Assembly (NCBI GenBank): GCA_004375895.1
Contig: SOJW01000041.1
Span: 1-43,680, forward strand
DNA length: 43,680 nucleotides
Origin: Candidatus Stahliibacteriota bacterium
GTDB lineage: Bacteria > Hydrothermota > Tepidihabitantia > B3-TA06
Direction of reading: 5' to 3'
Every line of letters starts with the position of its first letter. The stretch's first letter is position 1. This document shows, piece by piece, positions 37,377-43,680 of the stretch. The translations under genes and the position numbers were made by a program. Under the pieces are notes generated by a model, which was not told the origin of the DNA, did not search any database, and worked only from the letters and a program-made list of their open reading frames with translations.

Positions 37377-39530
37377 TTACATTCTTTCGCGCGGCACCAC
37401 GCCGACCGCCACATGGAATCTAACCTTGCGGGTGGATGAAAGCCCAAGCGAGGCCCTTACCGGGCCTATGGGGGTGCGCGTGCCTATCCCTAATCCGGCG
37501 CCCATGAACGTCTCCTCGGAACCTGCCTCGTTCCTGAAGAAAGGGTTAAAGGCCGCGATATCGGTAATCAACTCGACCCTGAAGGGATAGCGTTTATTAC
37601 CCAGGAGATCAAAAAGCCGGTAGGCAAGAACTATTCGTGCGCTCACATACTCCTGGTTGGCAAACTCCTCCTCACGCGCCCCCAAAAGATCGGCTCCACC
37701 TATTCTGAAAAGCTCAGAGCGGGGAAGAGTGTCAAGGCCCAAACCGTAGGCCAAGGACGTTCCCAGAACTACCCGATCCCCGAACTGAAAGTAACGGCTG
37801 GCCTTAACTTCGCCTTTGAAGAAACCCTCAGGGGAGGTCTCGTTGGGAAGACCAAGTTTTGATGAAAACGCAAGATCGAAGCCCCGGTTAGGGAAGCTGA
37901 GATCGTCAAGGGTTGAAACACGCACGTGAAGCGTAGGACCGGTTGTAACCTCGTCCCTATTCTCATCACCTACCACCGAGGGAAGCTGGTGATAATGGTT
38001 ACGATGAGCGTATCCAAGCGTGAAGTAGGCACTGCGCCCCAGGGAATATCCGAACTCGGCCTCGGCCCCCCACGTCCACGTAATATAGTCAAAAAGCCAG
38101 TATCCCTGATCATAGAACGAGTGACGGGTGACGTTCCGGTAACCCTGGATCCTGTAGGTGAAGGGGAGGGAGAGAAACCGAGCGCCTGAAACTCCAACTC
38201 GCCAGTCCTGAGGCTCTCCTAGGGTCGTGCTGAACCCAAGTCGGGCACCTGTGCCCAAAAGGTTCCCCTGCGCAACCTCAAATCTCACGGCAAAACCACG
38301 CAGGTTGTCGTAATAAAGACCTAGCCCATACAGGCCGTAGTCCTCCTCCTCCACAGTAAAGACAACGTCAACCAAGGAATCACTAAAATCAAGGCGATGA
38401 CTTACATGTCGAAACAGACCCGTCTCACGCAGACGTTCAAGGTCGGCAACCAGCATCTTGAAGTCAAGGCTGTCACCAGCACGGGTGGCTATGTGCCGGC
38501 GAACGAAAACCTCCCGCGTCACCCGCAGCCCCTCGATTCGGACCTGATTGACTGCGGGCCTGGGGCAGGAATGACAGGGGTTACGTATGAGCACGAGCGG
38601 GTGATCCGAAAGGCGCTGCTTAATAGCAGGCATGGCCACGCGTGCTGTTGCCTCGCCTGCGGCCACAAGCTCCTTGGCGCGCGCGAAGTCCGAGGGAAGG
38701 AAGCGGTCCACGTTCGGATAGAGGACTACGGACGCCAGCTTGCGCTGCTCGCGGCGGTTCTGCTCGGTCACGATGGCCATGGTGCGTGTGACCACGTCGA
38801 TGATGTTGCGCGCCTCGGGTGTCCAACGAATCACGTCAGAGGCGATGATGAAGTCAGGTTCGAACTCCAAAAGGGGTTCAACAGGCAGGTTCATAACCGT
38901 ACCGCCGTCAATCAGGTCGCGGCCCTTCACACGGGCAGGCGAGAACACACCCGGGATCGCAATTGAGGCGCGTATCGCATCCACCATGCTCCCTTCTTTG
39001 AACACCACCTTCTCGCCCGAGGTAACGTCCGCGGCCACGCAGCGGAACGGGATGGCCAGGCTGTCGAAGTTGTAGTTCGCGTCGTAGGCGGCCTCGGCGA
39101 GAAGCTCGGTCAAAAATATCTCAACGTTCTGAAGCGAGACCACCCCTGAAGGGATATATGGGACGAACCAGCGGTGGCTTATCTCCACGATGTTGCGGTG
39201 CCCCTCCTCGCGCCGGGCAAGCGTCATGCGGTCTTCAGGGATGCGGTTGGAGAAAAGAGCTGACCAGTCCACGGTCGTAAGGATACTGTCCATCTCATCC
39301 GGGGTGTAGCCTGCGGCGTACATGCCGGCGACGATCGAGCCCATGCTGGTGCCTGATATGTAGGAGATGGGGATGCCTTCCTCTTCCAGGACCTTAAGGA
39401 TACCTATATGCGCCATTCCCAGCGCCGCTCCACCAGATAGCGCCACCCCAATTGTCCACGGCTCACGCCCGGACTCCTGGGCGAAGAAAACGGCGGAAAG
39501 GACTAAGAGGAGAAGAAGACCCCGTTTCAT
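37377..39530 (-). CDS. Patatin-like phospholipase with POTRA and outer-membrane barrel
   Basis: 717 residues. Signal peptide MKRGLLLLLVLSAVFFA, then a patatin domain (about 25-310): oxyanion loop LSGGAALGMAH, nucleophile Ser62 in GTSMG, and Asp208 in LIDGGTVMN. A POTRA-like domain follows (about 325-395, VRIEGLRVTREVFVRRHIAT), then an Omp85-type beta-barrel (GLGLYYDNLRGFAVRFEVAQ to the C-terminus). The architecture matches PlpD-like type Vd autotransporters, which display or release a phospholipase at the cell surface. Overlaps the preceding gene by 4 bp. Confidence 0.93.
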   Translation of the reverse strand: MKRGLLLLLVLSAVFFAQESGREPWTIGVALSGGAALGMAHIGILKVLEEEGIPISYISGTSMGSIVAGMYAAGYTPDEMDSILTTVDWSALFSNRIPEDRMTLARREEGHRNIVEISHRWFVPYIPSGVVSLQNVEIFLTELLAEAAYDANYNFDSLAIPFRCVAADVTSGEKVVFKEGSMVDAIRASIAIPGVFSPARVKGRDLIDGGTVMNLPVEPLLEFEPDFIIASDVIRWTPEARNIIDVVTRTMAIVTEQNRREQRKLASVVLYPNVDRFLPSDFARAKELVAAGEATARVAMPAIKQRLSDHPLVLIRNPCHSCPRPAVNQVRIEGLRVTREVFVRRHIATRAGDSLDFKMLVADLERLRETGLFRHVSHRLDFSDSLVDVVFTVEEEDYGLYGLGLYYDNLRGFAVRFEVAQGNLLGTGARLGFSTTLGEPQDWRVGVSGARFLSLPFTYRIQGYRNVTRHSFYDQGYWLFDYITWTWGAEAEFGYSLGRSAYFTLGYAHRNHYHQLPSVVGDENRDEVTTGPTLHVRVSTLDDLSFPNRGFDLAFSSKLGLPNETSPEGFFKGEVKASRYFQFGDRVVLGTSLAYGLGLDTLPRSELFRIGGADLLGAREEEFANQEYVSARIVLAYRLFDLLGNKRYPFRVELITDIAAFNPFFRNEAGSEETFMGAGLGIGTRTPIGPVRASLGLSSTRKVRFHVAVGVVPRERM

Positions 39531-40441
39531 TTCACATCCTCCAGCGTTGCCGGATGTTTGATTACTCCTTGTCTTAGAAGTGCATCCGTATTGCTTGGCT
39601 CTATCTTCAAGAGAAGTCTATTAAGCGAATCAAGTACATCGGTTCTCCCTTCCTTTTTCGCATATAAGAACTGCCTTTTCAGAAACTTAAGTTGAAATTG
39701 GGATTGTGGATAGAGTTCGTCAAAATGGGCCTTCCCTCTTGTTAACGAATCGAAGCTATTTGTCCACCCATAAAATAGCGCATGAGCAGCCTCACTGTAA
39801 GGCGTTTTTGAATCTCCGATGCGCTGCAGACGAGGGAGCACTCTCCAACTCGCATCCCCGCCGGTGAAGTATCTTCTGAGGGAATCCATCTCGATGATTG
39901 CCTGCATGTGTTCCCATCGAACAGGAAGAAATAGGAACTCAACCGTATCCGAATAGATAACTACCTTATGCAGATTCTCTTGGTCTGGCAGTTCGTAGAT
40001 GGCAAACAGCTTGTAGGTTCCAGATGGAAGTTTCTCCAGTGCAGATTGATACTTACGCGGAGCAAAGGTTGTCCACCACAACATCATTCCTTTAGATGCG
40101 CTTTGGCCTGAAGGGACTAAGAGGTGGTGTCGGACAGTGGGAGCAAAGCTTATGGATATGCTGCCCCGCGTCCCGACGTAAGCCCACTCTTTTCCGCCAG
40201 GGGTGATGAGGAAGAGCGAGAACCGGAAAGGCTCTTGTTTCAGGCGAAACAGAAGAAAATTATCCAACAGCAGATCCTGGTTCATGTTGTTAGTTATCGT
40301 CGCAGTCAAGTAGGTGGGTTCAGCTAGAGCAAGGGTATCCTTGCCCAACTCAAGGTGCAGGGAGGCAGGCGGGGCCTCGGCTGCGGAGATGGTTGTAAAG
40401 GAGAGGAACGCGAGGATTATGAAGGCCGCAACCTTCTTCAT
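39527..40441 (-). CDS. Exported protein of unknown function
   Basis: 304 residues. Signal peptide MKKVAAFIILAFLSFTTISA, then an Ig-like beta domain (LHLELGKDTLALAEPTYLTA, TNNMNQDLLLDNF), then a helical C-terminal region from about 175 with HALFYGWTNSFDSLTRGKAH and FLKRQFLYAKKEGRTDVLDS, which looks like a TPR-type helical array. Coupled to the patatin gene by a 4-bp overlap and 23 bp after the barrel gene, so these three form one operon. Confidence 0.72.
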   Translation of the reverse strand: MKKVAAFIILAFLSFTTISAAEAPPASLHLELGKDTLALAEPTYLTATITNNMNQDLLLDNFLLFRLKQEPFRFSLFLITPGGKEWAYVGTRGSISISFAPTVRHHLLVPSGQSASKGMMLWWTTFAPRKYQSALEKLPSGTYKLFAIYELPDQENLHKVVIYSDTVEFLFLPVRWEHMQAIIEMDSLRRYFTGGDASWRVLPRLQRIGDSKTPYSEAAHALFYGWTNSFDSLTRGKAHFDELYPQSQFQLKFLKRQFLYAKKEGRTDVLDSLNRLLLKIEPSNTDALLRQGVIKHPATLEDVK

Positions 40442-40464
40442 TGCAGGATAGCCCTCCCGGCCAC

Positions 40465-41217
40465 CTAAAGGTAGAACCTCAGGTGGAAGTCGAAGCGGTC
40501 CGAACCATCGCTCAGACGCCAGGCGGCTCCGAGATCAAGCCAGTACCAGCGCAAGCCGAGATACGGGCCGAAACCTACCTCATCGTTTCCACCGGTAATA
40601 GACACACCGATAAAGGCGTAATCCAACGGCAGGATCTCCAAAGCCGCTCCCCAGCCAAAGGATGAACCGAACTCAGCGCTGCCGGTGTTGTGATCCCAAT
40701 TCAGGAATCTGTCTTCCAGAACCAGCGTCCCCACAAGGGGAAGTCTGCCGAAGAGTGTGTGGTAGCGGCCAAGCAACGGCAACTCGTAGGTGTATGCAAG
40801 AGCCAAACTGTAGTGAGAACTCCTTCCTCCAAGGCTGTCCCTTACCCCCAGGGTATCTGGCGAGGTAGGCAGCCGGGCTTCGAGCTTTGCGGCAAGATAC
40901 CCCCAACGCAGGGAACCCAGGATGCGGCGCTTGTAATGCAACCCCATGTTGCCTATAAAGACATGGTTCGCGCTGTCGCCCGCAACCCTGAGCCAGGGAA
41001 GACCGATACCGAACTCGTTGTAACCGTCAGGGGAGGTGGCAAAGCAACTCGTTACCGGCGAGGAGAACTCGAAATTACCGATTCCGGAACGATATATCAC
41101 GTCAAGCTGGAACGAACCGGTGCCCACTAAAGCACCCGACTCGACATCAAGCGGCTTATGCGGCACGTAGACGTCGGCATACTGCGCGAAGAGCAAGGTA
41201 ACCAGGAGAAACGTCAT
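40465..41217 (-). CDS. Outer-membrane beta-barrel candidate, leaderless gene
   Basis: 250 residues. It begins MTFLLVTLLFAQYADVYVPH, a short signal, then many alternating strands (FQLDVIYRSGIGNFEF, NEFGIGLPWLRVAG, GYLAAKLEARLPTS, SLALAYTYELPL, LGLRWYWLDLGAAWRL) and ends FDFHLRFYL. Likely an outer-membrane barrel of about 10-12 strands. The ATG is six bases after a perfect promoter -10, with no ribosome site, so the transcript should be leaderless. First gene of the three-gene operon ending in the patatin protein. Confidence 0.72.
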   Translation of the reverse strand: MTFLLVTLLFAQYADVYVPHKPLDVESGALVGTGSFQLDVIYRSGIGNFEFSSPVTSCFATSPDGYNEFGIGLPWLRVAGDSANHVFIGNMGLHYKRRILGSLRWGYLAAKLEARLPTSPDTLGVRDSLGGRSSHYSLALAYTYELPLLGRYHTLFGRLPLVGTLVLEDRFLNWDHNTGSAEFGSSFGWGAALEILPLDYAFIGVSITGGNDEVGFGPYLGLRWYWLDLGAAWRLSDGSDRFDFHLRFYL

Positions 41218-41223
41218 AGCGCA

Positions 41224-41251
41224 AGTCTACCTAAGCACTCCCCTATGTCAA
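41224..41251 (-). promoter_or_regulatory. Leaderless-type promoter of the barrel-patatin operon
   Basis: TTGACA at 41251-41246, 16-bp spacer, TAGACT at 41229-41224; 6 bp to the ATG at 41217, the same geometry as purD. Confidence 0.72.
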
Positions 41252-41272
41252 GCGATAAGACGGCTCAACGGT

Positions 41273-41536
41273 TCAGTCGCTGAGCTGAATCTTGCTTTCT
41301 ATCTCAACCGGTAGAGTTGCCGACGATTTGATCTCTATGGGCACCGAACCGTAGACCGACCACCCGCCGATGCTTTTGATGTTGACGTCCATTTCGTTGC
41401 CTGACTGTGCGTAAAGCACAGGCGGCCCCAAAAACCCGCGCAGGGCGATAAGGCATAAGGCCACGGCTATCACCACAAGAACAACCTTAAGGAACGGCGA
41501 TGGGGTCAACCGAACGCTGCCGTTTGACTTCAACAT
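41273..41536 (-). CDS. Small single-span membrane protein
   Basis: 87 residues from ATG 41536 (AAGGAGG upstream); the longer frame is not supported. One N-terminal membrane helix (FLKVVLVVIAVALCLIALRG) leaves a short periplasmic domain: MDVNIKSIGGWSVYGSVPIE then a Ser/Thr-rich end. No family recognised. A possible promoter TTGCTA-16-TAAAGT lies upstream. Confidence 0.68.
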   Translation of the reverse strand: MLKSNGSVRLTPSPFLKVVLVVIAVALCLIALRGFLGPPVLYAQSGNEMDVNIKSIGGWSVYGSVPIEIKSSATLPVEIESKIQLSD

Positions 41537-41709
41537 AACTGCCTCCTTTGATTGGTGCTTACCTAACTTTAATCGAGAAAAGGGATTTAGCAAGCAGAGA
41601 TCGGCAATGCTCAACCCTGGTCGGAATCGCGTAACCAAGAAAGACGGAGATCGGCATCTAGATCGCGGACTAATCCCCAGGGGCTATTGTTTTATCCCAA
41701 AGGCCGGGG

Positions 41710-43680
41710 CTAATCGAGAATAACTATCTTGCAGGTATTCTTGTAGCCCTTTGCCGACATTCGTACGAAGTAGATACCTGCCGCCACCTGCGTGTCCTTC
41801 TCGTCTCGTTTGTCCCAGGTAAGCTTGTGATAACCTGCGGGAATCCCGCCTTGCTTAAGCGTCCTGACCAGAATCCCGTAAACGCTGTATACCGAGATGT
41901 TAATCGCGGCACGATAAGGCAAGCCATAGGAGAACTCCAGCTGGGAGGCGCCGCGAAGCGGGTTGGCAAATTTCGGCGCAAGGAAGAAATGATCCGGTAC
42001 GGTAGCGATTCCTTCAGCCCCCGACTTCTGGTTGACCAGAAGCGAACATACAATAGAAAGAGGGTTGTCTTCAGGATCAGGGTCGTTGGACGTTATCACG
42101 AGGTAACCAACGTAGAGTCCCGGTTCCTGACGGTCACCCGGTTCAAAGGTCACATCAACGGCTTCGTAGTCCCGAGGATCAATCTCGCCTCCAGAAGGGC
42201 TAAAGGAGAGCCAGTCAAGACCGGCAAGCACGCGGTCCCCAATCGGCAGAGCTCTCCGCCTCGACTCTCTACGTGCCTTTTTGGACCCCAAACGCGCAGC
42301 TGGAGGGGCCTCGTTTTCCTCTATGCTAAAGGTTAAAAAACACATCCCGATGTTAGCCACGTAGAAACTGGTAGTTTCCCTTTCTCCCTGCTCGAGTTCT
42401 GCGGAGATGGAAGCAGGAAGAACAAGGATGTCGGAGGCGAGGATTTTGATGTAGTCTTCCTTTGTCTCGGTATCTTCCCCGCACTGGTTAGTGACCGTGA
42501 GGGATACGGTATAGGGTCCGGGTCCCTGGTAGTCATGGACCGGGCCCTGGTCCTGGGAGGTGGAGTCGTCGCCGAACTCCCAGTACCAACTGTCAGGAAA
42601 TCCCGTTGATGCATCTTTAAATCCAACCGTAAGGGGAGCGCATCCCTCGGTGGGATCGGCTGCGAACTCCGCCACTGGCAGTTCTCCCACCAGGATATAG
42701 TCCTCTTTGACCAAGGTATCTGCGCCGCCAGGGCCTTGCACCGCCAGGCTCACCGTGTAAAGTCCCCACTCCTCGTAGGTATGAATCGGATTCTGCTCGG
42801 CAGAGGTAAATGAGTCGCCAAAGTCCCAGTACCACGATGTTACCAGACCTGCGCTTTGATCCGTGAAGGTTACGGTGAGCGGTGCCTCGCCGGATGTAGG
42901 GTACCCCGTAAAGTCAGCCACCGGCGGGTCAATGTAGTCGAATCGACCGGTATTGCTGCGGTCGTGGCGGAATTTGGGCCATGCAGACGAGGACAACCCT
43001 TGCGAGGAACCCTCAAGGGCGTAGAGATTACCGTCGTTGGAGCCGATGTAGATGGTGCCGTCCGGTCCTACCGCAGGGGAGGACTCCACCGTACCACCGG
43101 TTTCGTAGCGCCACCCAAGCGTGCCGTCAGGATTGATCGCATACAGATAGTGGTCCCATGACCCGACATAGATGGTTCCGTCCGATCCAACCGCGGGTGA
43201 GGAGGACTTCACCTGGTCGCCGGTTTCGTAGCGCCACGCAAGCGTGTTGTCAGGATTGATCGCATAGAGATAGTGATCGGTTGACCCGATATATATGGTG
43301 CCGTCCGGACCCACCGCAGGGGAGGAGTACACCAGATTGTCGGTTTGGTAACGCCACAGAAGCGTGCCGGCAGGGTTGATTGCATACAGATAGCCGTCAG
43401 TGGAGCCCATGCCTGTCCCACGCGCTCCGATATAGATGATACCGTTTGAATCCAACGCAGGTGAGGCGTCCAGCCCTTTACCGGTATTGTAGCGCCACTT
43501 TAGAGTGCTGTCAGGGTTGATCGCATACACGTAGCTATCCTGTGACCCGACATAGATGGTTCCGTCTGAGCCTACAGCAGGGGATGAGAGTACAGCCCCG
43601 CCGGTTTGGTAGCTCCACAGAAGCGTGCCGCCAGGGTTGATCGCGTAGAGGTAGTTATCCCATGACCCGACATAGATGGT
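41710..43680 (-). CDS. Secreted PQQ-like propeller / PKD-domain protein, 5' end beyond the window
   Basis: At least 656 residues are visible and the frame is open at the right edge. From the N-terminal side: five to six propeller units of about 40 residues (SSPAVGPDGTIYIGS, YLYAINPDGTLxWRY), then two PKD domains (about 205-285 and 290-365 counted from the methionine at 43530: FTDQSAGLVTSWYWDFGD, FKDASTGFPDSWYWEFGD), an Ig-like domain with LDWLSFSPSGGEIDPRDYEA, and a C-terminal FlgD/type IX-like module (VYSVYGILVRTL, AAGIYFVRMSAKG). Likely surface-exposed or secreted adhesive or sensory protein. The start is off the window. Confidence 0.88.
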   Translation of the reverse strand, partial: TIYVGSWDNYLYAINPGGTLLWSYQTGGAVLSSPAVGSDGTIYVGSQDSYVYAINPDSTLKWRYNTGKGLDASPALDSNGIIYIGARGTGMGSTDGYLYAINPAGTLLWRYQTDNLVYSSPAVGPDGTIYIGSTDHYLYAINPDNTLAWRYETGDQVKSSSPAVGSDGTIYVGSWDHYLYAINPDGTLGWRYETGGTVESSPAVGPDGTIYIGSNDGNLYALEGSSQGLSSSAWPKFRHDRSNTGRFDYIDPPVADFTGYPTSGEAPLTVTFTDQSAGLVTSWYWDFGDSFTSAEQNPIHTYEEWGLYTVSLAVQGPGGADTLVKEDYILVGELPVAEFAADPTEGCAPLTVGFKDASTGFPDSWYWEFGDDSTSQDQGPVHDYQGPGPYTVSLTVTNQCGEDTETKEDYIKILASDILVLPASISAELEQGERETTSFYVANIGMCFLTFSIEENEAPPAARLGSKKARRESRRRALPIGDRVLAGLDWLSFSPSGGEIDPRDYEAVDVTFEPGDRQEPGLYVGYLVITSNDPDPEDNPLSIVCSLLVNQKSGAEGIATVPDHFFLAPKFANPLRGASQLEFSYGLPYRAAINISVYSVYGILVRTLKQGGIPAGYHKLTWDKRDEKDTQVAAGIYFVRMSAKGYKNTCKIVILD
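43040..43680 (-). repeat. About 120-bp tandem repeats encoding PQQ-like propeller blades
   Basis: Successive units share YxTGxxVxSSPAVGxDGTIY and LYAINPDGTLxWR at the protein level and near-identical DNA (TTGATCGCATACAGATAG, ACATAGATGGTTCCGTC). Most units are 40 codons; one carries a 7-residue insertion (ARGTGMG). The repeats continue past the window edge. Confidence 0.8.

Overview
The window looks like chromosomal DNA of an uncultured, diderm (outer-membrane-bearing) bacterium. Envelope proteins are abundant: a patatin/Omp85-type protein, several small beta-barrel candidates, many lipoproteins, SIMPL-domain proteins, and a secreted PQQ-propeller/PKD protein whose C-terminal module resembles FlgD or type IX sorting domains. 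This mix recalls candidate phyla around WOR-3/Stahlbacteria or the FCB side of the tree. That placement is inference; no rRNA is present. Most genes lie on the minus strand and have clean AGGAGG-type ribosome binding sites.

Layout. 1-5.1 kb: mtnA, HU, a threonylcarbamoyl-AMP synthase/LMW-phosphatase fusion, a CDF metal exporter, purE and purD. 5.1-10.4 kb: an Fn3 lipoprotein, an ABC-F ATPase, an ABC-2 exporter pair, and a 27-codon ORF with its own promoter and tandem terminators just upstream of the exporter. 10.4-17 kb: a rearranged zone with a methyltransferase, a propeller-like secreted protein, a TonB-domain lipoprotein and a 5'-nucleotidase. Between them lie decayed tails of the same genes, which show an old tandem duplication. 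An AT-rich island sits in this zone and carries a two-gene nucleotidyltransferase/partner module that looks like an uncharacterised toxin-antitoxin or defence pair, followed by an 11-bp repeat array. 17-20 kb: three consecutive SIMPL genes, one frameshifted and one double-domain. 20-25 kb: a DUF3795 protein, a DUF3800 protein, a frameshifted insertion sequence, two tandem outer-membrane paralogues with a third as a relic, and a small membrane protein. 25.2-32.1 kb: a long rpsO-pnp-M16 peptidase-aminotransferase-glycosyltransferase-polysaccharide deacetylase operon. 32-37.3 kb: a duplicated-domain Fn3 protein, lipoproteins, a Roadblock protein, tRNA-Val(CAC) and a phasin-like protein. 37.4-43.7 kb: a patatin-barrel operon, a small membrane protein and the PQQ/PKD protein, which runs off the right edge.

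Nearly every promoter I could read has a TTGACA-like -35 and a TATAAT-like -10 separated by 16 bp. Two genes, purD and the barrel gene at 41217, have the same geometry for leaderless transcripts. The most interesting candidates for undescribed biology are the nucleotidyltransferase pair at 13.7-15.1 kb, the short ORF/terminator leader ahead of the ABC exporter, and the probable arginine phosphatase fused to the tRNA-modification enzyme.
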